Of a stretch of DNA of 64,000 nt, positions 41,894-50,138 are shown piece after piece (position 1 is the stretch's first letter; the number at the start of each line of letters is the position of its first letter). The translations under genes and the position numbers were made by a program. Below the pieces are notes generated by a model, which worked only from the letters and a program-made list of their open reading frames with translations, was not told the origin of the DNA and made no database searches. The stretch is from Pseudomonadota bacterium. Lineage in GTDB: Bacteria; Pseudomonadota; Gammaproteobacteria; Burkholderiales; Burkholderiaceae_C. Location: positions 4,568-68,567 of the forward strand of contig JAEWIF010000037.1 in the NCBI GenBank assembly GCA_023387335.1. Reading direction: 5' to 3'.

Positions 41894-42681
41894 GGGCGGA
41901 TCCGCAGGAAGCCTTGCGGCCCGAGTCCGGTGCCATGCCGGTCAGCCGGCTGGAGGCCAGGCACCTGCAGAAGGCCTACGGCAGCCGCAAGGTGGTCAAG
42001 GACGTCTCGCTGGCGGTCGACAAGGGCGAGGTGGTCGGGCTGCTGGGTCCCAACGGCGCGGGCAAGACCACGTCGTTCTACATGATCGTGGGCCTGGTGC
42101 GCGCCGACGCCGGCGCCATCTCCATCGACGGGCGCCCGGTCGAGCACATGCCGATCCACCGCCGTTCCCGGCTCGGCCTGTCGTACCTGCCGCAGGAAGC
42201 TTCGATCTTCCGCAAGCTCAACGTCGCAGAGAACGTGCGCGCCGTGCTCGAGCTGCAGCACGACGAAGAAGGCCGGCCGCTCTCGCGCGAGGCCATCGAG
42301 CAGCGGCTTGATGCCCTGCTGGCCGACCTGCGGGTGGACCACCTGCGCGACTCGCCGTCGGTGGCGCTGTCGGGCGGCGAGCGGCGGCGCGTGGAGATCG
42401 CGCGCGCCCTGGCGACGCAGCCGCGCTTCATCCTGCTGGACGAGCCGTTCGCCGGCATCGACCCGATCGCGGTGATCGAGATCCAGCGGATCATCGGCTT
42501 CCTCAAGTCGCGCGGCATCGGCGTGCTCATCACCGACCACAACGTGCGCGAAACGCTGGGCATCTGCGACCACGCCTACATCATCAGCGACGGCCACGTG
42601 CTGGCGCAGGGCACGCCGGCCGACATCGTGAACAACGCGGACGTCCGCCGGGTGTACCTCGGCGAGCATTTCCGCATGTAA
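41890..42681 (+). CDS. lptB: LPS export ABC transporter ATP-binding protein LptB
   Basis: ATPase of the LptB2FG complex that extracts lipopolysaccharide from the inner membrane. Walker A GPNGAGKTT, the signature ALSGGERRRVEIARAL, Walker B FILLDEPFAGID and the switch histidine in LITDHNVRETL are all present. GTG 41890 overlaps the lptA stop (GTGA) and gives 263 residues; ATG 41935 would give 248 and is the alternative. rpoN follows after 23 bases. Confidence 0.96.
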   Translation: MRADPQEALRPESGAMPVSRLEARHLQKAYGSRKVVKDVSLAVDKGEVVGLLGPNGAGKTTSFYMIVGLVRADAGAISIDGRPVEHMPIHRRSRLGLSYLPQEASIFRKLNVAENVRAVLELQHDEEGRPLSREAIEQRLDALLADLRVDHLRDSPSVALSGGERRRVEIARALATQPRFILLDEPFAGIDPIAVIEIQRIIGFLKSRGIGVLITDHNVRETLGICDHAYIISDGHVLAQGTPADIVNNADVRRVYLGEHFRM

Positions 42682-42704
42682 GCGCGCGGCATGCGGAAGT
42701 ACCC

Positions 42705-44261
42705 ATGAAGCAGGGCCTCTCGCTTCGCGTCTCGCAGCACCTTGCGCTGACGCCGCAGCTGCAGCAGTCGATCCGGCTGCTGCAGCTGTCGACGCTGGAG
42801 CTCTCGCAGGAAGTCGAGCAGATGCTCGGCGACAACCCCTTCCTCGAAGTCACGCAGGACGAGGCGCCGCGCGAGGAGTTCGGGCTCGCCCAGGCCGACA
42901 CGCCGCCGCCCGAGTCCGAGCGCGAGGAGGCCGCCGCGGAGTTCTCGTCGTATGAGTCCGACCGCGTCACCGGCAGCGCCACCGAATCCGAAGCCCCGGC
43001 CGAGCCGGCCGAAAGCCCCAGCGACTGGGATGGCGACGGCACCACCGAGCTGGTGCCCGACGACGGCGAATGGGGCGGCGAGGCGCAGGCGCGCCGCAAC
43101 AACCTGGGCGGCGAAGAGGACGTCGATGCCGCCGACCTGGCCCACGGCCATGAATCGCTGCAGGACCACCTGCACCGGCAGGCGCTGGGGTTGCGGCTCG
43201 CGGAGGAAGACCGCGCGGCGCTGCGTTTCCTGATCGAGTCGCTCAACGACGACGGCTACCTGGAAGACACGCTCGAGGCCCTGGCCGCGGGCCTGGCGCC
43301 CGGAATGGACGAGCAGCAGGAAGAGCTGGCCCACCGCTTCACCGTCGCCCTGCGCCTCCTGCACCATCTCGACCCGCCCGGCGTGGGCGCGCGTTCGCTC
43401 GCCGAATGCCTGACGCTGCAGCTGCAGTCGCGCCAGGGCGACGATGACGAGGAAGCGCGCGAGGCCGCTCTGGCGATCTGCCGCCACCCGATGGACCTGC
43501 TGGCGCGACGCGACGTCAAGCGCCTGGCCCAGCTGTGCGGGCAGTCCGACGCCTGCATCAAGTCGGCCATCGGGCTGATCACGCGGCTGGAGCCCAAGCC
43601 CGGCCGGCGCTTCGTCAACGTGGAGCGCAACATCGTCGTGCCCGACGTGCTGGTCAGCAAGGTCGGCCGCGGCAACCAGTTCCGCTTCCGCGTCCAGCTC
43701 AACCCCGACGTGATGCCGCGCCTGCGCGTGCACGACGTCTATGCCGGCGCGCTGAAGGCGCACAAGGGCGAGGGCCACCAGGCGCTGCAGCAGCGGCTGC
43801 AGGAGGCGCGCTGGTTCATCAAGAACATCCAGCAGCGCTTCGACACCATCCTGCGCGTGTCCAACGCCATCGTGGAGCGGCAGAAGAACTTCTTCGTGCA
43901 CGGCGAGCTGGCCATGCGCCCGCTGGTGCTGCGCGAGATCGCCGACGAGCTGGGCCTGCACGAGTCCACCATCTCGCGCGTGACCACGGCCAAGTACATG
44001 TCCACGCCGTTCGGCACCTTCGAGCTGAAGTACTTCTTCGGCTCGGCCCTCGGCACCGAGACCGGCGGCAACGCCTCGTCCACCGCGGTGCGCGCGCTCA
44101 TCCGCCAGTTCGTCGCGTCGGAAGACGCGAAGAAGCCCCTGTCGGACAGCCAGATCTCCGAGATGCTCAAGGAGCAGGGGATCGAGTGCGCGCGCCGCAC
44201 CGTCGCCAAGTACCGCGAGGCGCTGCGCATCGCGCCGGCCAACCTGCGCAAGGCGCTGTAA
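42705..44261 (+). CDS. rpoN: RNA polymerase sigma-54 factor
   Basis: A 518-residue alternative sigma factor recognising -24/-12 promoters and needing an AAA+ activator. Region I is Gln/Leu-rich (LALTPQLQQSIRLLQLSTLEL), region II is acidic (~residues 50-150), and the C-terminal RpoN box ARRTVAKYRE lies at about residues 495-504. Its partners hpf, ptsN and hprK are ~31 kb upstream instead of directly downstream. Confidence 0.97.
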   Translation: MKQGLSLRVSQHLALTPQLQQSIRLLQLSTLELSQEVEQMLGDNPFLEVTQDEAPREEFGLAQADTPPPESEREEAAAEFSSYESDRVTGSATESEAPAEPAESPSDWDGDGTTELVPDDGEWGGEAQARRNNLGGEEDVDAADLAHGHESLQDHLHRQALGLRLAEEDRAALRFLIESLNDDGYLEDTLEALAAGLAPGMDEQQEELAHRFTVALRLLHHLDPPGVGARSLAECLTLQLQSRQGDDDEEAREAALAICRHPMDLLARRDVKRLAQLCGQSDACIKSAIGLITRLEPKPGRRFVNVERNIVVPDVLVSKVGRGNQFRFRVQLNPDVMPRLRVHDVYAGALKAHKGEGHQALQQRLQEARWFIKNIQQRFDTILRVSNAIVERQKNFFVHGELAMRPLVLREIADELGLHESTISRVTTAKYMSTPFGTFELKYFFGSALGTETGGNASSTAVRALIRQFVASEDAKKPLSDSQISEMLKEQGIECARRTVAKYREALRIAPANLRKAL

Positions 44262-44266
44262 CCCGC

Positions 44267-45499
44267 TTGTCCACGCTCCAACTTTTTCTTCCCTGTGCCG
44301 CCGGCGTCGAAGACCTGCTGGCCGACGAGGTGCATCGCCTCACCGGCCTGGCCGGCGACGACCTGCTGGTGGGCCGCGCCGGCGTCGTGGTGCGCGCGTC
44401 GTGGCGCGAGGCGCTGCGACTGAACCTGCACAGCCGGCTCGCGCAGCGCGTGCTGGCGCAGCTGTCGCACACGCCCTACCGCGCCGAGCAGGACCTGTAC
44501 GAGGCCGCGGGCGCCATCGCCTGGGAGGCCTGGTTCACGCCGCGCCAGAGCTTCAAGGTCGAAGTGACCGCGCAGCACAGCCCGCTCAAGAGCCTGAACT
44601 TCGCCACGCTGCGCATCAAGGATGCGGTGGCCGACCGCTTCCGCGACCGCGGCGGCGCGCGGCCCGACGTCGACACGCAGCGCCCCGACGTGCGAGTGTT
44701 CGCGCACCTCACGTCCACGCACTGCACGATCTACATCGACACCTCCGGCGAGCCGCTCTTCAAGCGCGGCTGGCGCGAGGACAAGGGCGAGGCGCCGCTG
44801 AAAGAGACGCTCGCCGCCGCGATGATCGCCGCCAGCGGCTGGCGCGGCGACGTGCCGCTCTACGACCCGTGCTGCGGCAGCGGCACCATCGCGGTCGAAG
44901 CCGCGCAGGTGGCCTGCAACATCGCGCCCGGCATCCGGCGCGCCTTCGGCTTCGAGCGGCTGCTGCCGCACCAGGCGCATGTCTGGGCGCAGCTGAAGGA
45001 AGAGGCCCGCGCGGCCGAGCGCGCCGCGCCCGTCACGGTGTTCGGCAGCGACGTTGCCTTCCGCATGGTCGACTTCGCGCGGCGCAACGCCGAGCGCGCC
45101 GGCGTCGGCCAGGCCGTGCAGCTGCGCGGCGGCGATGCGCTGCAGCGCCTGCCGCCCACCGACACGCCGGGCGTGATGCTGGTCAATCCGCCCTACGGCG
45201 AGCGCATCGAGACCGCCGGCGTGGCCGGCCGCGTGCAGCGGGGCCGCGAGCGTGCGCAGGTCGAGGGCGAAGCGGACTTCTTCGCGCAGCTGTCCACGCA
45301 CTGGAAGAAGAACTACGCCGGCTGGACGGCGTGGGTGCTGACGCCCGACCTCAAACTGCCTTCGCGCATGCGGCTGAAGGAGTCGCGCCGCGTGCCGATG
45401 TGGAACGGCCCGATCGAGTGCCGCCTGTTCCGCTTCGACATGGTGGCGGGCTCGGCCCGCGGCAAACCGACCGTGAGCGATGACGCCGCTGGTGCTTGA
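44267..45499 (+). CDS. rlmL: 23S rRNA (guanine-N2)-methyltransferase, RlmL-like
   Basis: A 410-residue SAM-dependent RNA methyltransferase. An N-terminal ferredoxin-like/THUMP region (LFLPCAAGVEDLLADEVHRL, VRVFAHLTSTHCTIYIDTSG) is followed by the Rossmann domain with YDPCCGSGTIAVEAAQVACN and the catalytic NPPYGERIE. It corresponds to the N-terminal half of E. coli RlmKL. TTG 44267 is the only start that keeps the conserved N-terminus. The 3' end overlaps the PIN gene by 20 bases. Confidence 0.87.
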   Translation: MSTLQLFLPCAAGVEDLLADEVHRLTGLAGDDLLVGRAGVVVRASWREALRLNLHSRLAQRVLAQLSHTPYRAEQDLYEAAGAIAWEAWFTPRQSFKVEVTAQHSPLKSLNFATLRIKDAVADRFRDRGGARPDVDTQRPDVRVFAHLTSTHCTIYIDTSGEPLFKRGWREDKGEAPLKETLAAAMIAASGWRGDVPLYDPCCGSGTIAVEAAQVACNIAPGIRRAFGFERLLPHQAHVWAQLKEEARAAERAAPVTVFGSDVAFRMVDFARRNAERAGVGQAVQLRGGDALQRLPPTDTPGVMLVNPPYGERIETAGVAGRVQRGRERAQVEGEADFFAQLSTHWKKNYAGWTAWVLTPDLKLPSRMRLKESRRVPMWNGPIECRLFRFDMVAGSARGKPTVSDDAAGA

Positions 45500-45938
45500 C
45501 ACCAACATCGTGCTGGATGTCTTCGTCTTCGCCGACGAAGCCGCGTTGCCGCTGAAGGACGAGCTGCTGGCGGGGCGCCTGCGCTGGCTGGCCACCGCCG
45601 CGATGCGCGACGAGCTCGAGCGCGTGCTGGCCTATCCGCAGATCGTGCCGCGCCTGGCCTTCCGTGGCCTGGCCGCGGCCGACGTCCTGGCCGCCTTCGA
45701 CCGGCACGTGACGCCGGTGGAGTGCGCGCCCAAGGCGCCCGTCACCTGCAAGGACCCGGACGACCAGAAGTTCATCGACCTGGCGGTGCGCGAACGCGCG
45801 ATGCTGCTGAGCAAGGACGCCGCCGTGCTGACGATGCGCAAGCGTCTGGAGGCGCTGGGGGCCTGGGCAGGCCCCGAATGGCTCAAGCCTCGTCATCCCC
45901 GCGAAGGCGGGGATCCAGTGCTTCCTTCGGGCTCCTGA
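45480..45938 (+). CDS. PIN-domain protein (putative toxin-type ribonuclease)
   Basis: A 152-residue PIN-fold protein of the putative toxin-antitoxin PIN family. The acidic metal-binding residues are visible in PLVLDTNIVLD, MRDELERVL, CKDPDDQKFID and LSKDAAVL. No antitoxin gene is adjacent, so toxin activity is uncertain. It overlaps the rlmL 3' end by 20 bases. Residues 138-152 (RHPREGGDPVLPSGS) are encoded by a dispersed inverted repeat, so the original C-terminus has been replaced or extended. Confidence 0.82.
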   Translation: MTPLVLDTNIVLDVFVFADEAALPLKDELLAGRLRWLATAAMRDELERVLAYPQIVPRLAFRGLAAADVLAAFDRHVTPVECAPKAPVTCKDPDDQKFIDLAVRERAMLLSKDAAVLTMRKRLEALGAWAGPEWLKPRHPREGGDPVLPSGS

Positions 45939-45978
45939 AAGGCGGACGCTCTGGATTCCCGCCTTCGCGGGAACGACG
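45891..45978. repeat. Dispersed inverted-repeat element
   Basis: Left arm 45891-45918 (CGTCATCCCCGCGAAGGCGG...) and right arm 45951-45978 (its near-complement, ending CGCGGGAACGACG) frame a 32-base centre. Each arm also contains its own CCCGC-GAAG-GCGGG hairpin. This form, whose translation reads RHPREGGDP, is a well-known repeated element in many proteobacterial genomes. It supplies the PIN gene stop and ends three bases before the convergent cinA-type gene. Confidence 0.8.
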
Positions 45979-45981
45979 AGG

Positions 45982-46470
45982 TCAGGCCGCGCGCAACAGC
46001 GTCAGCAGCCGCTCCAGAGCGTGCTTCACCGTCGCCTGCCGCACGGCGAACCGGTCGCCGTCGAAGCGCCGCATCTCGCTGTGCAGGCGGCCCTCCACCG
46101 AGAAGCCGAACCAGACGGTGCCCACCGGCTTTTCCTTGCTGCCGCCCGTGGGGCCGGCGATGCCGGTTACGGCCACGCTGACCTGCGCGTGCGAATGGCG
46201 GATCGCGCCGAACGCCATCGCGCGCGCCACCACTTCGCTCACGGCGCCGTGGGCCGCGATCTGCGCCGGATCGACGCCCAGCGCTTCGCTCTTGGCTTCG
46301 TTGGAGTAGGTGACGAAGCCGCGCTCGAACCACTGGCTGGAGCCGGCCAGGTCGGTGCAGGCGCCGGAAATCTGGCCGCCGGTGCAGCTTTCGGCCGTGG
46401 CCAGCATCCAGCCGCGCTCCAGCAGCAGCTGCGCCAGGTCGGCGCACAGGTTCGCGATCTCGTCCTTCAT
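45982..46470 (-). CDS. pncC: CinA C-terminal-type nicotinamide-nucleotide amidase
   Basis: A 162-residue enzyme that deamidates nicotinamide mononucleotide in NAD salvage. Seen: MLATAESCTGGQISGACTD, FVTYSNEAKSEALGV, VAVTGIAGPTGGSKEKPVGT and VWFGF. It is the stand-alone C-terminal domain, without the CinA N-terminal part. It overlaps pgpA by four bases on the same strand. Confidence 0.92.
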   Translation of the reverse strand: MKDEIANLCADLAQLLLERGWMLATAESCTGGQISGACTDLAGSSQWFERGFVTYSNEAKSEALGVDPAQIAAHGAVSEVVARAMAFGAIRHSHAQVSVAVTGIAGPTGGSKEKPVGTVWFGFSVEGRLHSEMRRFDGDRFAVRQATVKHALERLLTLLRAA

Positions 46471-47009
46471 GCGAAGCGGCTCCCCAAGGCCAGCAGGAAC
46501 AGCGTGCAGAACGCCGCCACCAGGTCGTCGAAGATGATGCCCAGCCCGCCGCGCCAGCCGAAGCCGTGGAACAGGCCGTCGGCCCAGCCCACCGGCCCGG
46601 GCTTGACGGCGTCGAGCACGCGGAAGATCGCGAACGCCGCCAGCTGCGCCAGCCAGCCCGCGGGCATCAGCACCCACAGCACCAGCCAGAACGACATGAT
46701 CTCGTCGATGACGATGGAGCCCGGGTCCAGCACCCGCATGTGGTCCACCGTCACCGTCGCGGCCCACCAGCCCACCACCACGCTGCCCAGCACCACGCCC
46801 GCCAGCGCCGTCGGCGACAGCCAGGCCTGGAGCACCAGGAATGACAGCCACGCCCACAGCGTGCCCACCGTGCCCGGCGCGACCGGGCTCAGGCCGCTGC
46901 CGAAACCCAGCGCGATCAGGTGCGCCGGGTGCGAGACCAGGAAGCGCCAGTCGGGCCGCAGGGGCGCGGGCGCGAGCGGCGGGTTGAGGGGCGGCATCAC
47001 CGAGCTCAT
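46467..47009 (-). CDS. pgpA: Phosphatidylglycerophosphatase A
   Basis: A 180-residue inner-membrane phosphatase making phosphatidylglycerol. Seen: PAHLIALGFGSGLSPVAPGT, the acidic IVIDEIMSFW and AIFRVLDAVKPGPVGWADGL, then GLGIIFDDLVAAF. ATG 47009 is preferred; an in-frame TTG at 47045 would add 12 residues. It overlaps pncC by four bases, a common pgpA-pncC arrangement next to thiL in betaproteobacteria. Confidence 0.92.
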   Translation of the reverse strand: MSSVMPPLNPPLAPAPLRPDWRFLVSHPAHLIALGFGSGLSPVAPGTVGTLWAWLSFLVLQAWLSPTALAGVVLGSVVVGWWAATVTVDHMRVLDPGSIVIDEIMSFWLVLWVLMPAGWLAQLAAFAIFRVLDAVKPGPVGWADGLFHGFGWRGGLGIIFDDLVAAFCTLFLLALGSRFA

Positions 47010-47051
47010 GCCGGCAAGTGGCGAATGGATCCACGCATGAGGCAATGGTAG

Positions 47052-47549
47052 CTAGCGCTTGTCTTCGCAGGGGCCGTGGAGCCGACGGAAAGCCCGCGGC
47101 TCCAGCGGATGCGCGGCCGCCCACAGCCCGAGCCGCGCCTGGCGCGCCTGCGTTTCCTGAGCGTGGTACGGGCCGGGCTGGTTGCGGAAGCGGTACGACC
47201 AGGCGTGGCCGTCGGCGACCAGCCGCTCGCCCACGTCCTGCCCCGATCGGTGCAAGCGGGCGAGCACGCGCCCGTAGTCGTCGCGGCCGCGCTCCTCGAC
47301 CGTGACCGTGCGGCGCAGCACCTGGCGCGCGAGCGCGTCGCGCGATTGCTGGCCGGAGCGCTGGCAGATCTCGGGCGCGTCGATGTCGAGCAGCCGCACC
47401 GGCACGCGCGCGCCGCCGCGTGCCGGTCGCACCCAGACGGTGTCGCCGTCGCTGACGTGCGTCACCACGGCGGTGTAGCTGCGCGGCGGCTGCGCGAGCA
47501 GCGCGGAAGGAAGCAGGAGGAGGGCGGCGAGGAGCCGGAGGCAGGACAA
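47052..47549 (-). CDS. Thermonuclease-family (SNase) exported nuclease
   Basis: A 165-residue staphylococcal-nuclease-fold protein with an N-terminal hydrophobic signal (LRLLAALLLLPSALLAQ). Catalytic features: VSDGDTVWV, VRLLDIDAPEICQ and the arginine-bearing ERGRDDYGRVLAR. It would cleave nucleic acid in the periplasm or outside the cell. TTG 47549 is the most sensible start; no ATG or GTG is available before the signal peptide. It lies between thiL and pgpA, nine bases after the thiL stop. Confidence 0.82.
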   Translation of the reverse strand: MSCLRLLAALLLLPSALLAQPPRSYTAVVTHVSDGDTVWVRPARGGARVPVRLLDIDAPEICQRSGQQSRDALARQVLRRTVTVEERGRDDYGRVLARLHRSGQDVGERLVADGHAWSYRFRNQPGPYHAQETQARQARLGLWAAAHPLEPRAFRRLHGPCEDKR

Positions 47550-47557
47550 ACGGAGAC

Positions 47558-48541
47558 TCAGGCGAAGTGGTCGAACGAATGAAAGCGGCCGACGACCTCG
47601 CGGCCGGCGCCGTCGAGCACGCGCACGCCGGGCTGGGCGTCGATGTGGCCGATGCGCGTGACGGGCGTGGCGCACGACGCGGCGGCCGCGGCCACCGCGT
47701 CGCGCTGCGCGGCGGGCGCGGTGAACAGCAATTCGTAGTCGTCGCCGCCGGCCAGCACGAACTCCAGTTGGGTGGCCTCGTCGGGCAAGTCGGCGGAGGT
47801 GCCGGCCAGCGCACGCGCCGCGAGCAGGGGCAAGGCCGAGTCCGCGTGGATCGTCGCGCCGACGCGCGACTGGCGCAGCACGTGGCCCAGATCGCCGAGG
47901 AGGCCATCGCTCACGTCCACGGCCGCGGTGGCGAGACCGCGCAGCGCCTGCCCAAGCGCCACGCGCGGCGTGGGCTGCTCCATGCGGCGGCGAGCGTGTT
48001 CGAACAGCGGCGCGGGAACGGACCGCGTTCCGCGGAAGACTTCCAGCGCCAGCCGAGCGTCTCCCACCGTGCCGCTCACGTAGAGGTCGTCGCCGGCGCG
48101 CGCGCCGCCGCGCAGCAGCGCCTGCCCGGTCGGGACTTCGCCGAACACGGTGATGCACAGGGCGAGCGGCCCGCGCGTGGTGTCGCCGCCGACCAGTTCG
48201 CAGCCGTGCTCGTCGGCCAATGCGAACAGGCCGCGCGCGAAGCCTTCCAGCCAGGCTTCCTCGATCGCGGGAAGGGCCAGCGCGAGCGTGAAGCCCAAGG
48301 GACGTGCGCCGCACGCGGCCAGGTCGCTCAGGTTGACGGCCAGCGCCTTGTGGCCCAGGCGCGCCGGATCGACGGTGGAGAGGAAGTGCCGCCCCTCCAG
48401 CAGCATGTCGGAGGAAACGGCCAGCTGCATGCCCGGCGCGGGCGCGATCAGCGCGCAGTCGTCGCCCACGCCCAGCGGCACGCGCGAGGACGCCGGCCGC
48501 GCGCGGCGGAAGAAGCGGTCGATCAGCTCGAATTCACCCAT
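47558..48541 (-). CDS. thiL: Thiamine-monophosphate kinase
   Basis: A 327-residue kinase forming thiamine diphosphate, the cofactor. Seen: MGEFELIDRFF, PLGVGDDCALIAPAPGMQLA, VSSDMLLEGRHF, ALAVNLSDLAACGARPLGF and VDVSDGLLGDLGHVL. It is the first gene of a thiL-nuclease-pgpA-pncC run on the minus strand. Confidence 0.95.
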   Translation of the reverse strand: MGEFELIDRFFRRARPASSRVPLGVGDDCALIAPAPGMQLAVSSDMLLEGRHFLSTVDPARLGHKALAVNLSDLAACGARPLGFTLALALPAIEEAWLEGFARGLFALADEHGCELVGGDTTRGPLALCITVFGEVPTGQALLRGGARAGDDLYVSGTVGDARLALEVFRGTRSVPAPLFEHARRRMEQPTPRVALGQALRGLATAAVDVSDGLLGDLGHVLRQSRVGATIHADSALPLLAARALAGTSADLPDEATQLEFVLAGGDDYELLFTAPAAQRDAVAAAAASCATPVTRIGHIDAQPGVRVLDGAGREVVGRFHSFDHFA

Positions 48542-48578
48542 GGGCCGGCGAGGATAACGCCGAGCCCGGGGTCGGGCG

Positions 48579-48836
48579 TCAGACGCGGTGGCGCGAGCCT
48601 CGCAGCATGCCGTAGATCACCAGCAGGATGATCGCGCCGACGATGGAGGCGATCCAGCCGGCCGGCTCGCCTTCCGAGTACCAGCCGAGCGCCATGCCCG
48701 CGTAGCGCGCGATGAACGCGCCGGCGATGCCCAGCAGCGTCGTCATGATCAGGCCCAGGCGGTCGTTGCCCGGCTTGATGGCGCGGGCCAGCAGGCCGAC
48801 GATGAAACCGACCACGATGGTTCCGATGATTCCCAT
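48579..48836 (-). CDS. GlsB/YeaQ/YmgE family stress-response membrane protein
   Basis: An 85-residue protein with three hydrophobic segments: IIGTIVVGFIVGLLARAI (with the family motif ARAIKPG), LGLIMTTLLGIAGAFIARY and IASIVGAIILLVIYGML. Members are induced by general stress or stationary phase; biochemical function is unknown. A TGTAGGAC block lies about 80 bases upstream on the minus strand. Confidence 0.9.
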   Translation of the reverse strand: MGIIGTIVVGFIVGLLARAIKPGNDRLGLIMTTLLGIAGAFIARYAGMALGWYSEGEPAGWIASIVGAIILLVIYGMLRGSRHRV

Positions 48837-48959
48837 GCTCACTTCTCCCTTTGATTCAGATGCTCGGGCACCCCCTGGTGCCCGAAGCATTCTGGAAGTG
48901 GCGCGGCGGCGCTTCTGTAGGACGGTGGCGGCGGCCGGCATAGGCGCCACCGCTCAGCT

Positions 48960-50138
48960 CTACCGCCCGCCTTTGAATCGCTCGCTGCCCTGGCGCACCA
49001 CTTCGGCCAGCAGGCGTTCGCGCGCCTGCCGCTGCCGCAGCCAGCGCGCGTCGTTGGTGCCCAGCTCGGCGTCCTCGGCCAGCAGCTGGATGGCGGGGCC
49101 GGCGCCCAGGCGCTGCGCGTGTGGGGCCAGCTGGCGCAGCGTGGCCAGGATGTGGTCGCGCAGCGGCATGTGGCGGCCGGTGACCGGATCGACGTACACC
49201 GCCTCCAGCCCGAAGCGGCAGGCCTGGAAGCGGTTGTAGGTGTAGACCATGTAGTCGTCCTCGGCCGGCATGAAGGGATGCTCGTGCATGAACCACGAGG
49301 CCAGCGCCTGCACGAAGCCGGCCAGCGCGGCCGCGCGCTCGATGGTCAGCGGCGTGTCGAACACCCGGATCTCGATGGTCCCGTACTCGGGCTTGGGCCG
49401 GATGTCCCAGTAGAAGTCCTTCATGCTCTTGACCACGCCGGTGCGCGTGGTCTTGGTGAAGAACGCCTCGAACTCCCCCCACGACAGCGTGAACGGCGCG
49501 CGGCCCGACATCGGGAAGGCGAACACCGAGTTCAGCCGCGCCGAGTCGAACTGCGTGTCCTGCCCCTGGACGTAGGGCGACGAAGCCGACAGCGCGATGA
49601 AGTGCGGGATGTAGCGCGACATCCGGTGCAGCATCAGCAGCGAGGCGTCGGCATCGGGGCAGCCCACGTGCACGTGCTGGCCGAAGATGGTGAACTGCTT
49701 GGAGAGGTAGCCGTACAGCTCGGACAGCTCGCGAAAGCGCGGCTTGTCGTAGATTCGCTGCTGGTGCCACTGCTGGAATGGGTGCGTGCCGCCGCCCACA
49801 ACCGCGATGTTGAGCTTGTCGGCGCTGCGCACCAGCGCGTCGCGCAGTTGCGTGAGCTCGCCCAGCACGTGCGCGGCCGAGTGGCACACGCCGGTGGAGA
49901 TCTCGATCATGCTGGACGTCATCTCCGGCACGACGGCGCCCGGCAGGTCCAGCTTGGCCATCAGCCGCAGCATCTCGTCGGAGTAGGGCGCCAGGTCGTA
50001 GTCGTGGGTGTTGACCAGCTGCAGCTCCAGCTCGACGCCCAGCGTGAGCGGCTCCGATTCGTTGAACGGCTCCAGCGTGGGCGCGGCCTCGGGCGACTCG
50101 CCGCCCGGCGTGAGGTCCGGCAGCAGGCCCTTAAGCAC
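48960..50138 (-). CDS. ybdK: YbdK-type carboxylate-amine ligase (putative GCS2)
   Basis: A 392-residue member of the glutamate-cysteine ligase type 2 family. Seen: LTLGVELELQLVNTHDYDLA, MIEISTGVCHSAAHVLGELT, FTIFGQHVHVGCPDADASLL and EYGTIEIRVFDTPLT. These enzymes show weak gamma-glutamylcysteine ligase activity, and the true substrate is often unknown. It starts at GTG 50138, eight bases inside the antiporter gene. The genome already encodes a normal GshA at 24454. Confidence 0.9.
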   Translation of the reverse strand: MLKGLLPDLTPGGESPEAAPTLEPFNESEPLTLGVELELQLVNTHDYDLAPYSDEMLRLMAKLDLPGAVVPEMTSSMIEISTGVCHSAAHVLGELTQLRDALVRSADKLNIAVVGGGTHPFQQWHQQRIYDKPRFRELSELYGYLSKQFTIFGQHVHVGCPDADASLLMLHRMSRYIPHFIALSASSPYVQGQDTQFDSARLNSVFAFPMSGRAPFTLSWGEFEAFFTKTTRTGVVKSMKDFYWDIRPKPEYGTIEIRVFDTPLTIERAAALAGFVQALASWFMHEHPFMPAEDDYMVYTYNRFQACRFGLEAVYVDPVTGRHMPLRDHILATLRQLAPHAQRLGAGPAIQLLAEDAELGTNDARWLRQRQARERLLAEVVRQGSERFKGGR

